Part shown: positions 55,376 to 64,000 of the stretch, piece after piece | How positions within the stretch are numbered: the stretch's first letter is position 1 | Layout of the letters: every line of letters starts with the position of its first letter | DNA from: Sulfuricaulis sp040901545 | GTDB lineage: Bacteria; Pseudomonadota; Gammaproteobacteria; Acidiferrobacterales; Sulfurifustaceae | NCBI RefSeq assembly: GCF_040901545.1 | Contig: NZ_JBBDYL010000004.1 | Coordinates: 62,001-126,000, forward strand | Length of the DNA: 64,000 bases | Direction: 5' to 3' | Program-made: the position numbers and the translations under genes | The notes under the pieces: generated by a model | What the model was told of the DNA's origin: nothing | Databases searched by the model: none | The model's input: only the letters and a program-made list of their open reading frames with translations

Positions 55376-55515
55376 GATTTTAGCCTGTTTTTATCGCCAG
55401 CGGGTATTCTACATACTTCGCACGCCGTCTTCCGCTTTCAACGCGCGGCCGCGCCCATTACAATCCATCCCCATATTCAGTCCATCCCCGCACAAACAGC
55501 CTTCCGGGTATTTCC

Positions 55516-56322
55516 ATGCATCCCATGCTCAACATGGCCGTCAAAGCCGCGCGCAATGCCGGAAGCATTATCATGCGTCATCACGACCGGTTGGAACGTC
55601 TTACCGTGGAAAACAAAGGCAAAAAAGACTACGTGAGCGAAGTCGATCGGATGGCGGAAAATGAAATCATACGTCATTTGCGCGCGGCATACCCAAACCA
55701 CGGGATTCTCGCAGAAGAAACCGGTAACCAACCCGGGGATGATTACGTCTGGATTATTGATCCACTCGACGGGACCACCAATTTCCTGCATGGCTTTCCT
55801 CACTTTTCGGTGTCCATCGCGCTCAGGCACAAGGACCGTCTTGAGCAGGCGGTCATTTTCGACCCGCCGCGCAACGAGCTGTTTACCGCCACGCGCGGTA
55901 GTGGGGCGCATCTCAATGACCGGCGCATACGCGTGAGCCGCGTCACAGAACTGGAATATGCGCTGCTAGGGGCCGGTTTTCCTTTCCGCTCACATCGGCA
56001 CATGGATGCTTGGATAAAAACGTTGCGCGAATTCATGCTTGCCTCAAGCGGCATTCGCCGGCCTGGATCGGCCGCGCTCGATCTGGCGCATGTGGCCTGC
56101 GGTCGATTCGATGGTTTCTGGGAAATAGGGTTAAACCCGTGGGATATGGCGGCCGGCGCGCTCATCATCCAGGAAGCCGGCGGCATGGTAACTGATTTTT
56201 CCGGCGATCAAAATTATCTTGAAAACGGAAACATCGTCGCGGGCAATCCAAAAATACATGCCGAGATGTTGCGGCGCATACAGCCCCACCTCACGCCTGA
56301 ATTGCAAAATCAGGCGCGTTAA
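55516..56322 (+). CDS. suhB: Inositol-1-monophosphatase / SuhB
   Basis: 268 residues. Metal sites in ILAEETG, DPLDGTTNFLHG and the C-terminal NPWDMAAGALIIQEAGG. Hydrolyses inositol phosphates; in E. coli SuhB is also an rRNA antitermination factor. Its stop overlaps the end of the convergent PilZ-like gene by 4 bp. Confidence 0.94.
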   Translation: MHPMLNMAVKAARNAGSIIMRHHDRLERLTVENKGKKDYVSEVDRMAENEIIRHLRAAYPNHGILAEETGNQPGDDYVWIIDPLDGTTNFLHGFPHFSVSIALRHKDRLEQAVIFDPPRNELFTATRGSGAHLNDRRIRVSRVTELEYALLGAGFPFRSHRHMDAWIKTLREFMLASSGIRRPGSAALDLAHVACGRFDGFWEIGLNPWDMAAGALIIQEAGGMVTDFSGDQNYLENGNIVAGNPKIHAEMLRRIQPHLTPELQNQAR

Positions 56323-58052
56323 ACCTCTGACAGAATATCCGCAAACACCATCAGCTCGAAAACATTCGTGTACTCAAGCCGCTGTAAAAGACGGACTTTA
56401 CGCGAATTCTTTTCTTCCTCGACCAGCAGTAAATTGCTGCCGGTTGAATAAATGCCGCGCGGAAGCAGTAAACTGGCCGGTCGACGCAATGCTTCTATAG
56501 CCGGCAACAGTAACGCCGGCTGGTATTGATCTCCACTCGTATTGCGAGCGTGGGCAACGGCCACCGGCCGGACACCGGAAGCCAGCAATTCAATTCCCAT
56601 TTCGACGCAATCTATTTCCGGGGTTTTCATCCAACGTACTACACCCGCATTCCAGCGGCCGATCTCATCGATCTGTTGGACGCCTGCCACATCGCCCACG
56701 CGCACGTAAGCGCGTCCACCACCCTGGCGTATGAGCTGCAGACCCTTGGGGGCGGCATCCTTGATCTGCCAACGCTCGACGCGGTAAAGATTACTCGTTA
56801 TGGAAGCAGCCTCCTCCATACGGTCCGGTTCAGGCGTGGGTCCTTGCTGAGCAACGGGCTTGTCGAGAACGATAAAATCTTCATCTGCATCAAATTCGAG
56901 TTCAATCTCATCCTCGATTTTCGGTGGCAAGATAAATTTATCGTCTGTATTCTCGGTAATTGACTCCATAACAGGAGGCGTGAAGGGCTTTTGACCGCTG
57001 GAGAAAAAATGCAACGCCCCAATGCCCGTGCATACAAATACCGGCCCGCTGCGCTGAATACGCGAGAACTGACGGCGCGGAACCTGACCCCACGAGCGCA
57101 GCATTCTTTGAAGCATTTCGAGACAAACCATATCCAATGTGTCAACGCCCAGCGAAAGCGCGCGCGCGCTGTCTCCCTGCCGCAGACGCTGGATGAAAAA
57201 CCGGATCGTTTGCAATAAATCCGATGCATCAAGCAAGCGCAGACTCGGCCCCGGCTGAAACTGCACCTTCGTCGGGAACGGTGCTGGCGGTGAGTCCGTG
57301 GTCAGGTCGACAAGAAAATGGCCGGGTTGACGAGGAACATCCAGATCTTCCCGCAAAATGGCTTTGGTTCCCCAGTGCCGCAGGAACAGCCGCGCCTGAT
57401 GGCATTCATTCTGCGGGAGCTGGTAAGGATTGCACAGCCCCAGCAAGAGTATGCGGATATATTCGTCGACAAGCGTGGTTTTCTCGTCTCTAGGCACCGA
57501 TACATCCACGACTTCCGTCGCGAGTTGCTGTTCCACGGCGTGACGATAAATCGCATGTATCTCGCGCCATGTATTCGACAGAAATGGCATGTAAACCCGA
57601 TAGCAATGAAACAGCACTTCGCCAAGATAATGCATGGCTCGAAGCAGCGAGATCGCCCGCTGCGGCTTCTTTCCCCAGCGCAAGCGCAGGTGTTCCAGAT
57701 CCTGTAAACAACCCTTGTACCCATAAGCCATTTCCGTGTGGAGCTGGAGAATGAATTCCGCCAATTGCCGTTTTTTCGGGCTCAGGGGAAACGCGGCGTG
57801 TGTAAAATAATTTTCCAGGGAGGCAGTAACGGTGGCGACGGGAGCAGTGTATAACTCCATCAACTCAAACCGGCGCGTACTGTCCAGGTCCTGACGGTTG
57901 AGGGTGTAAAGCGCCTGGTAAATTTCGCGCGCCGTTGCCGCACTGTCCGCCAGCGGCAAGGACGCCAACCATTCACGCGCGTATTTTGGGTCAGTTTCGA
58001 CTATCCAGGCGGATACCCGCTTTGCCGGTAGTGTGAAGGCGAGTCCAGTCAA
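56319..58052 (-). CDS. Large cytoplasmic protein with a C-terminal PilZ-like domain
   Basis: 577 residues, no signal peptide or membrane helix. The first 350 residues are helical and not recognised. An acidic linker lies near 375-415 (IEDEIELEFDADEDFIVLD). The C-terminal part has the PilZ-like pattern WQIKDAAPKGLQLIRQGG...VGDVAGV...WNAGVVRWMK and MGIELLASGVRPVAV. The RxxxR motif needed for c-di-GMP in classical PilZ is not evident. A role with the GGDEF-EAL protein elsewhere in the window is only a guess. Confidence 0.6.
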   Translation of the reverse strand: MTGLAFTLPAKRVSAWIVETDPKYAREWLASLPLADSAATAREIYQALYTLNRQDLDSTRRFELMELYTAPVATVTASLENYFTHAAFPLSPKKRQLAEFILQLHTEMAYGYKGCLQDLEHLRLRWGKKPQRAISLLRAMHYLGEVLFHCYRVYMPFLSNTWREIHAIYRHAVEQQLATEVVDVSVPRDEKTTLVDEYIRILLLGLCNPYQLPQNECHQARLFLRHWGTKAILREDLDVPRQPGHFLVDLTTDSPPAPFPTKVQFQPGPSLRLLDASDLLQTIRFFIQRLRQGDSARALSLGVDTLDMVCLEMLQRMLRSWGQVPRRQFSRIQRSGPVFVCTGIGALHFFSSGQKPFTPPVMESITENTDDKFILPPKIEDEIELEFDADEDFIVLDKPVAQQGPTPEPDRMEEAASITSNLYRVERWQIKDAAPKGLQLIRQGGGRAYVRVGDVAGVQQIDEIGRWNAGVVRWMKTPEIDCVEMGIELLASGVRPVAVAHARNTSGDQYQPALLLPAIEALRRPASLLLPRGIYSTGSNLLLVEEEKNSRKVRLLQRLEYTNVFELMVFADILSEV

Positions 58053-58275
58053 TGCATGCTCCGTGGCGCAACCAAGGCAAATATGTGTACTTTCAATTAA
58101 TTATATAGCACATTCTCGTACAGCGAATGACAGGAGGCCGTATTCTCCATAATTTTCCGAATTTATTAATCGATGTCATGCCGACAGCGGGATAAACATT
58201 CCGGTCATTCCCCATGTACTGAAGGGCGTGTATCATTCGGCGCGATTAAATTTTTCTCGCTTGTGGAGATCGTCG

Positions 58276-58599
58276 ATGACTTATGTGGTTACTGAAAGCT
58301 GTATCCGTTGCAAATACACCGATTGCGTGGAAGTATGCCCCGTGGACTGCTTCCATGAGGGGCCCAACTTTCTGGTCATCGACCCGGATGAATGTATTGA
58401 CTGCACGTTGTGCGTGCCGGAATGTCCGGTAAACGCCATCTTCGCGGAAGACGATTTGCCGGAAGACCAGAGGCATTTCACGCAAATCAACGCGGATCTG
58501 GCCAAGAACTGGCCGGTGATAACCGAGAAAATTCCGGCGCCGCCGGACGCGGCGGAATGGGAAACCAAACCCGATAAACTCAAATACCTTGAGCGTTGA
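58276..58599 (+). CDS. fdxA: Seven-iron ferredoxin
   Basis: 107 residues from the ATG at 58276 (ribosome binding site GGAGA); an upstream start at 58228 is not supported. [3Fe-4S] plus [4Fe-4S] pattern: CIRCKYTDCVEVCPVDCF and CIDCTLCVPECPVNAIF, ending in the long C-terminal region typical of FdxA. Its end overlaps the TTG start of the nuclease gene. Confidence 0.95.
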   Translation: MTYVVTESCIRCKYTDCVEVCPVDCFHEGPNFLVIDPDECIDCTLCVPECPVNAIFAEDDLPEDQRHFTQINADLAKNWPVITEKIPAPPDAAEWETKPDKLKYLER

Positions 58600-61525
58600 G
58601 TCGGAGATTCTGCTTGTCTCTCACGGAGACGATCCGCTACGCCATCTCGTAACGCGCATCCTGGAGGATCACCGTGACCGGCTTCCTGATTTAAGCCGCC
58701 ATGCGGTTCTGTTTCCATATTCCGGCGCAATCCCGCGATTCCGCCGGATACTGCGGGAACAGGCGGAAAAGGCGGGGCACGCTGCCCTGCTTCCTCCCGC
58801 TACCGGGACACTCAACACCTGGGCCTGCAAGTTTGCCAACGCTAAGGCGCGCCGCCTGAGCGCCAATGCGCGTGAAATTCTTTTGCTGGGATTATTGAAT
58901 AAATATCCAGACTGGCAAAACCAATACGGTGCCTGGCCATTAATCGACAGCCTGCTGGCATTACTCGATGAACTCACTCTCAATCAGGCTCAACTCCCTG
59001 ATGATCGAACCCAATTCGTCCGGCAAATCAGCGGATATTTCGGAATTCAGTCAAACGGGAGTTCGCCGTTCGAGAGCGAAGCCGGCATGGTGCATACAGT
59101 GTGGATGGCATGGCAAGAGCGGTTGAAAAATCGCAACCTCCTGGACCAGACCCTGCAATTTACCGATGGCCTGGCGCGCAGCCTCCATATTCTGTCCGAG
59201 GATACCCGGATCTATCTCGCCGGGTTCACGAATTTTTCACGTTCGGAATTTCAGTGGCTTAAGAATTTACACGCACGACGCCAACTGACGCTGGTGCTGC
59301 AGGGCCAATACGATCCAGACAGCGGTGACCCGGATAATTGCATTGCGCGCATGCTGCAGGAACTTGGCGTGCAACCGGTAACAGGCGTAGTGTCCGATCC
59401 CTATTCGGATTTTTTAAACCGCGCCTTTGCGGCGGCTGACGGAAATCTGTTGGCTCGTGCTCAGGAACAATTCGCCGCGTCCGCGAGCAGTCCGGCCGGG
59501 AACCACCTGGTCATTCACGAAGCCGCCGACGCCGAATCCGAAGCGCGTGCCATCGACATACAGGTGCGCCGTTGGCTGGGCGACGACATCCATGATATCG
59601 GAATCGTTACCAACGATCGCAAGCTCGCGCGCCGCGTACGGGCTCTGCTGGAACGTGCCAACGTCGAACTGCGTGACGCGGGAGGTTGGGTGCTCTCGAC
59701 CACGAGCGCGGCCACCGCGCTTGACCGCTGGTTGGAATGTCTGGAGCGGAATTTTTACTATAAACCGCTGCTCGATCTCCTCAAATCACCATTCCTCCAT
59801 CTTGACTTCGAACGCACCACGCTTGACCGTCTTGTGGCGGCATTCGAACAGGGTATTGTGCGTGATCGCAACTTGACTTCGGGTCTCGATAATTACCGTT
59901 TCGGGATTTCTCATGTCAGGGACAAACTGGAAGAGCGCCATTCCTCCGGAATATCTTCGGCGTTGGCACTGTTGCTTGACCGGCTGGAAAACGCCGCAGC
60001 GGAATTACTGCCGCTGAAATTCACCCAGCAACAGTCAGCCGTGAAATTCATTGCAGCATTGCAAGCAAGTCTCAAACGACTCGGTCTGTGGGACGGCTTT
60101 GAAAACGACGTGGCGGGACTTGAACTCCTCGCGGTTCTCGATGAAATGAAAACCGCGGTCGGAGACGGCCATTTGCATCTGACGTGGGCGGAATTTCATC
60201 GCTGGTTGAGGCGCAACATGGAACAGCGGCATTTTCACCCTCCCATGCACGGCCGTGGCGTCGAACTGATGGGTTTCACGGAAAGCCGGCTTTATCGCTT
60301 TGAAGCACTGATTATCGCCGGGGCGCTGCGTGATCACCTGCCGGGGCACATCAGCGCCCCACCTTATTTCAACGATCGGGTCCGCGCCGACCTGGGATTA
60401 CCTGCCCTGGGACAGCGTTACTCCCTTATGTTTCACGATTTCCGGCACGTTCTGGAGGCCGCCCCGCATGTCTTGATCACCCTGCGGCGCGAGCATGAGG
60501 GTGAGCGGCTCGTGGCCAGCCCCTGGGTGGAAAAGTTACGCGCGTTTCACGAACTGGCCTACCAGGAAAAACTGAATAATCCTGAATTAGAGTGGCTGGT
60601 ACAGCAACCCGAATCCATGATCGTGGATCATGAAACGCCGTTGCCGTCCCCCGTCAATCAGCCGGCGGCACGGTTGCCGGCCGGGCTGGTCCCGGTCGCG
60701 ATAACGGCCACCGATCATCAGCGAATCATGGACTGTCCTTATCAATTTTTCTGCGCCAGCGGTCTGGGTCTGGCGCCGGAGGAAGCGGTCCGGGATGAAA
60801 TGGAAAAAGCCGACTTTGGGATGCACGTGCATCGCATATTGCAGGCGTTTCATGCGGGCGTGCACGGCCTTCCCGGCCCGTGGGAAAAGCCGCTTACCGA
60901 TGACACCATTTCGGAAGCCGCCGGTCTATTGCGGGAGATTTCGAGGTCGGCGTTTGCAAACGATCTGCGTCGACACTTTCTCGCGCGAGGCTGGCTCTAC
61001 CGCTGGGAGGAATGCATTCCGGCTTATCTCGAATGGGAACTGAAATACGGTTCCCGCTGGCGGATTAAGGCAACGGAATGGAAGCAAGAACGTGAATATA
61101 GCGGGACAGGTATACGCGTGATTCTCAAAGGACGCATTGACAGGCTGGATCGCGGCGCCGACGGCTACCGGCTCGTCGATTACAAGACCGGCGTTGTTCC
61201 CACGCGCCAACAGGTGCAGCGTGGTGAAAAAGTTCAACTTCCGTTTTACGCCTTGCTGCCGGAGGAAGGAACCGTTGCGCAGGCGCTGTTTCTTTCGATC
61301 GGCGACGGTAAAGTGACGGAGCGGAACAAGCTCGAAGGCGAAACACTGCAGATATTGAAAACTGCGGTCAAGGAAAGAATATTGATGCTCAAGCGTCAAC
61401 TCGATGCCGAAAGCCCATTGCCTGCCTGGGGCGACGTGGAAACCTGCAATATATGCGATATGGAAGGGCTTTGCCGTCGAGGGATGTGGAACGAGCAGAT
61501 TCGGGTCAACAGCCAAACGAAATAA
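58589..61525 (+). CDS. AddB-like PD-(D/E)XK nuclease / inactivated helicase
   Basis: 978 residues from a TTG start inside the fdxA 3' end. Belongs to the 'probable DNA repair protein' group related to AddB. The N-terminal half is helicase-like. The C-terminal nuclease has RIDRLDRGADGYRLVDYKTG (catalytic D...DYK). Four cysteines, one in IMDCPYQFFC and three in CNICDMEGLC, fit the AddB-type [4Fe-4S] staple. It would pair with the helicase gene that follows to process double-strand breaks in place of RecBCD. Confidence 0.85.
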   Translation: MSVESEILLVSHGDDPLRHLVTRILEDHRDRLPDLSRHAVLFPYSGAIPRFRRILREQAEKAGHAALLPPATGTLNTWACKFANAKARRLSANAREILLLGLLNKYPDWQNQYGAWPLIDSLLALLDELTLNQAQLPDDRTQFVRQISGYFGIQSNGSSPFESEAGMVHTVWMAWQERLKNRNLLDQTLQFTDGLARSLHILSEDTRIYLAGFTNFSRSEFQWLKNLHARRQLTLVLQGQYDPDSGDPDNCIARMLQELGVQPVTGVVSDPYSDFLNRAFAAADGNLLARAQEQFAASASSPAGNHLVIHEAADAESEARAIDIQVRRWLGDDIHDIGIVTNDRKLARRVRALLERANVELRDAGGWVLSTTSAATALDRWLECLERNFYYKPLLDLLKSPFLHLDFERTTLDRLVAAFEQGIVRDRNLTSGLDNYRFGISHVRDKLEERHSSGISSALALLLDRLENAAAELLPLKFTQQQSAVKFIAALQASLKRLGLWDGFENDVAGLELLAVLDEMKTAVGDGHLHLTWAEFHRWLRRNMEQRHFHPPMHGRGVELMGFTESRLYRFEALIIAGALRDHLPGHISAPPYFNDRVRADLGLPALGQRYSLMFHDFRHVLEAAPHVLITLRREHEGERLVASPWVEKLRAFHELAYQEKLNNPELEWLVQQPESMIVDHETPLPSPVNQPAARLPAGLVPVAITATDHQRIMDCPYQFFCASGLGLAPEEAVRDEMEKADFGMHVHRILQAFHAGVHGLPGPWEKPLTDDTISEAAGLLREISRSAFANDLRRHFLARGWLYRWEECIPAYLEWELKYGSRWRIKATEWKQEREYSGTGIRVILKGRIDRLDRGADGYRLVDYKTGVVPTRQQVQRGEKVQLPFYALLPEEGTVAQALFLSIGDGKVTERNKLEGETLQILKTAVKERILMLKRQLDAESPLPAWGDVETCNICDMEGLCRRGMWNEQIRVNSQTK

Positions 61526-61527
61526 AA

Positions 61528-61552
61528 AGGCGGCCTTTCATGGCCGCCTTCT
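61528..61552 (+). terminator. Hairpin after the AddB-like gene
   Basis: AAGGCGGCC and GGCCGCCTT around TTTCAT, immediately after the stop codon. No T-run on the plus strand; the A-run on the left gives T's on the minus strand. The remaining 240 bp to the next gene show no other feature. Confidence 0.6.
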
Positions 61553-61790
61553 GGATACTAATTACGGATTGCTTGTTAGTCCAGGCTGCTTCCCTGTAAC
61601 CCGGGTACATCCGTGTTTGCTTCCCGTGTTGGCGGTATTTGGCTTGTCCCTGCGTGCTTCCCTTCCTCTCTACCTATAGACCGGGACGGGAAAGTAGCAA
61701 GATTATGCTTACTTTGCTGGAAAAAACCGAAGGTTTATGCGGATTTTTTGAATTTTATGAATCGGTAACCGTCACGCAACGCCAGGACCT

Positions 61791-64000
61791 ATGTTCATGA
61801 TCAATATTCCGATAGCCACCGATCCAAATAATAACGTTGTCGTCCACGCCGCCGCCGGTACCGGAAAAACCTGGCTGTTAACCAGCCGCATTATTCGACT
61901 GCTGCTTGAAGGCAGCGACCCGGGGTCGATCCTGGCCATTACATTCACCCGCAAAGCCGCGGCTGAAATTCACGAACGTGTTACCGGACGCCTGCTCGAA
62001 ATCGCCGTCAGTGAGGAAGACAGGCTTGCCGCGCTGCTGGAAGAGCTGGGCGTCGCCCCGAGCCGCCAAGCATGCACCGCCGCGCGCGATCTTTATGAAA
62101 AACACCTGAATGCCATTCACGCATTGCGCACCACCACGTTCCACGCATTTTGCCAGGAGATCCTGCGTCGCTTCCCGCTTGAATCGGATGTGCCTCCCGG
62201 TTTTGAGCTGGTCGAGACGACCGACACGCTGGAAGACGCCGCCTGGCAGGCATTAGAGCAAAAAATAAACCGCGACGGAGAAAGCGAACTGGCAAAGGCC
62301 GTTGACATGTTGCTGATGGCGTGTGGCGGGGCGACCAATGTCCGCAAGGCGCTGAACGGATTTGTGGCGCACCGCAGCGATTGGTGGGCTTATACGGAAA
62401 ACAAGACCGATCATGTATTGCAGGCTGCGGAACGCCTCAAAATACTCCTCGATATCGATGAAGCGACAGATTCACGCGTGGAATTTATCGGCGATCCAGG
62501 CAAGCGCGACCTGATACTCCGTTATCGTAACCTGTTGGGGGGACACTTAACCGCCACGAACAGGAAAATTATCGATAATCTGGATCGCGCCCTGTCGGTG
62601 ACGACACCCGCGGTGTCTACTTTTCACGCGATAAGCCGGGCGTTTTTAACCGAAAAAGATGAACCCCGGAATTTAGCCGTTGCAAAAACCCTCGTGAAAG
62701 CCATCGGCGCCGAAAAGGCCGATGAATTGGTACGGCTGCATCGGGAACTGGCCGAATCCCTGCTTGCTGCGCTCAAACGATACCAGCGTCAATGGACATA
62801 CGGCGTTTCACGTGCCTGGTATATCAGCGGAGCGGCGCTGCTGGATGAATTTCAACGGGTTAAAACCGAACGCGGCGTGCTCGATTTTTCCGATCTGGAA
62901 TGGAAGGCATATCGTTTGCTCAATCGCAGTCAGCACGCCGAATGGGTGCAATACAAGCTCGACCAGCGTATCGACCATCTGCTGGTGGATGAATTTCAGG
63001 ATACCAATCCGACACAATGGCGCCTGCTGCTCCCGTTGCTGGCGGAAATGACAGCAGGCGACCCGGAGCGCCGACGAAGCGTATTCCTGGTCGGCGACGA
63101 GAAACAGTCCATTTACCGCTTTCGCCGGGCTGATTCCCGGCTTTTCCATGAGGCCAGACACTGGCTGCACCGATATGCGCGGGCGCATACCTACACCCAA
63201 CATATTTCCTGGCGTTCCTCTCCTGCCATCATCCAATTCGTAAATCTCGTATTTCACCGGGTAAATGACGACCTTTCGAATTCTGAAGCTGATTATCCGC
63301 TTCAGGATTTCCAGACACACGATACGCGGCATCAAACGCTCTGGGGTCGAGTCGAACTGCTGCCGTTGATACGGAGAAAGGAAACCGATCCGGCGGTAAC
63401 GGACTCGGCTGTCTGGCGAAATCCTCTGGAGCAACCGCGCATGTCGGGCGATGACGTCCATCACCGCGAGGAAGGAGATCTCATTGCGGCAAAAATCCGG
63501 GAAATTCTGGGCATGCCCGTGATGGTAGGAAAAATTGCACGTCCGCTCGATGCCAACGATGTCATGGTCCTGTTGCGCGACCGAACCCACGCGCGGTTCT
63601 ACGAAGAAGCATTGCGGCGCGCCGGTATTGCTTATATAGGAACCGGCCGCGGCGCTTTTCTTCAGTCGCTTGAGGTGCGTGACCTGATGAATCTGTTCCG
63701 TGCCCTGGTTGAACCGTATAACAACCTGGCGCTTGCCTCGGTACTGCGTTCGCCGATCTTTGCCGCTTCGGAAGATGATCTTGTAGCCCTCGCACGGATG
63801 AAAACAGGTCCCTGGCGCGAACGACTGGCGAGGATCGGCGCGACGGGTTCGCCGAATAATCCGCTTGCCAGAGCAAACAGCCTGCTGGAGCGCTGGCGCG
63901 GGTATGTCGATCGCATACCGGTGCATGACATGCTCGACCGCATTTACTCTGAAGGAAACATGATTGCCCGCTACACATCGGCGGCGCCGGCTTATCTGCG
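61791..64000 (+). CDS. UvrD/AddA-like helicase, truncated by the window end
   Basis: At least 736 codons, open to the last base. Starts at ATG 61791 or 61797. Superfamily 1 motifs: Walker A HAAAGTGKTWLL, Ia ITFTRKAAAEIHERV, TTFHAFCQEILRRFPLE, motif II DEFQDTNPTQWRLL, motif III VGDEKQSIYRFRRAD, then ISWRSSPAIIQFVN. The C-terminal nuclease expected in AddA/RecB would lie beyond the window. Paired with the upstream AddB-like gene. Confidence 0.92.
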   Translation, partial: MFMINIPIATDPNNNVVVHAAAGTGKTWLLTSRIIRLLLEGSDPGSILAITFTRKAAAEIHERVTGRLLEIAVSEEDRLAALLEELGVAPSRQACTAARDLYEKHLNAIHALRTTTFHAFCQEILRRFPLESDVPPGFELVETTDTLEDAAWQALEQKINRDGESELAKAVDMLLMACGGATNVRKALNGFVAHRSDWWAYTENKTDHVLQAAERLKILLDIDEATDSRVEFIGDPGKRDLILRYRNLLGGHLTATNRKIIDNLDRALSVTTPAVSTFHAISRAFLTEKDEPRNLAVAKTLVKAIGAEKADELVRLHRELAESLLAALKRYQRQWTYGVSRAWYISGAALLDEFQRVKTERGVLDFSDLEWKAYRLLNRSQHAEWVQYKLDQRIDHLLVDEFQDTNPTQWRLLLPLLAEMTAGDPERRRSVFLVGDEKQSIYRFRRADSRLFHEARHWLHRYARAHTYTQHISWRSSPAIIQFVNLVFHRVNDDLSNSEADYPLQDFQTHDTRHQTLWGRVELLPLIRRKETDPAVTDSAVWRNPLEQPRMSGDDVHHREEGDLIAAKIREILGMPVMVGKIARPLDANDVMVLLRDRTHARFYEEALRRAGIAYIGTGRGAFLQSLEVRDLMNLFRALVEPYNNLALASVLRSPIFAASEDDLVALARMKTGPWRERLARIGATGSPNNPLARANSLLERWRGYVDRIPVHDMLDRIYSEGNMIARYTSAAPAYL

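Overview
The window looks like a chromosomal piece of a draft gammaproteobacterial genome, probably a chemolithotroph. Gene order is typically gammaproteobacterial: rlmN-pilW-rodZ-ispG-hisS-yfgM-bamB-der, the complete isc operon, guaB-guaA-tadA next to mltF, and dnaX-ybaB-recR with the 4.5S RNA gene just upstream of dnaX. Arsenite oxidase, a c-type cytochrome and a lipoprotein resembling the SoxXA-binding family hint at inorganic electron donors. The genus cannot be fixed from this sequence. Two runs of exactly 100 N (12323-12422 and 28512-28611) are scaffold gaps. Both fall inside repeats, one in a PAS-domain array and one in a tRNA-Ser.

Layout. 1-14.4 kb: housekeeping genes (orn, M48 protease, cytochrome c, phhB, ybaL, recR-ybaB-dnaX-ffs), an alpha/beta hydrolase and a large MHYT-PAS(n)-GGDEF-EAL protein. 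14.7-26.6 kb: an arsenite-oxidation island with every island gene on the minus strand: aioB-aioA, then moaB-moeA-moaA, a TSUP-family permease, aioX-aioS-aioR and a mobA remnant. AioXSR would sense arsenite and activate a near-perfect sigma-54 promoter in front of aioBA. The moa/moe/mob genes would supply the molybdenum cofactor. Three genes are damaged: aioX by one frameshift, moaB by several, and mobA by a frameshift plus an internal deletion. A 30-bp direct repeat made of a tRNA-Ser 3' end plus the start of a hairpin element brackets the island.

26.3-28.9 kb: a cluster of intact, interrupted and fragmentary tRNA-Ser genes. Here 77-86 bp multi-hairpin elements sit at one fixed position in the tRNA T-loop. 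The hairpin stems differ in sequence between copies yet keep pairing, which is the most unusual signal in the window.

28.9-64 kb: mltF, tadA-guaA-guaB, a small lipoprotein, xseA, an M23 peptidase, a WD40-repeat Ser/Thr kinase, the der-to-rlmN cluster, the isc operon preceded by an IscR-type operator, cysE, trmJ, suhB, a PilZ-like protein, ferredoxin fdxA and an AddAB-like nuclease/helicase pair that runs off the right end. Several intergenic spaces hold inverted arrays of degenerate 7-9-base repeats that abut stop codons.
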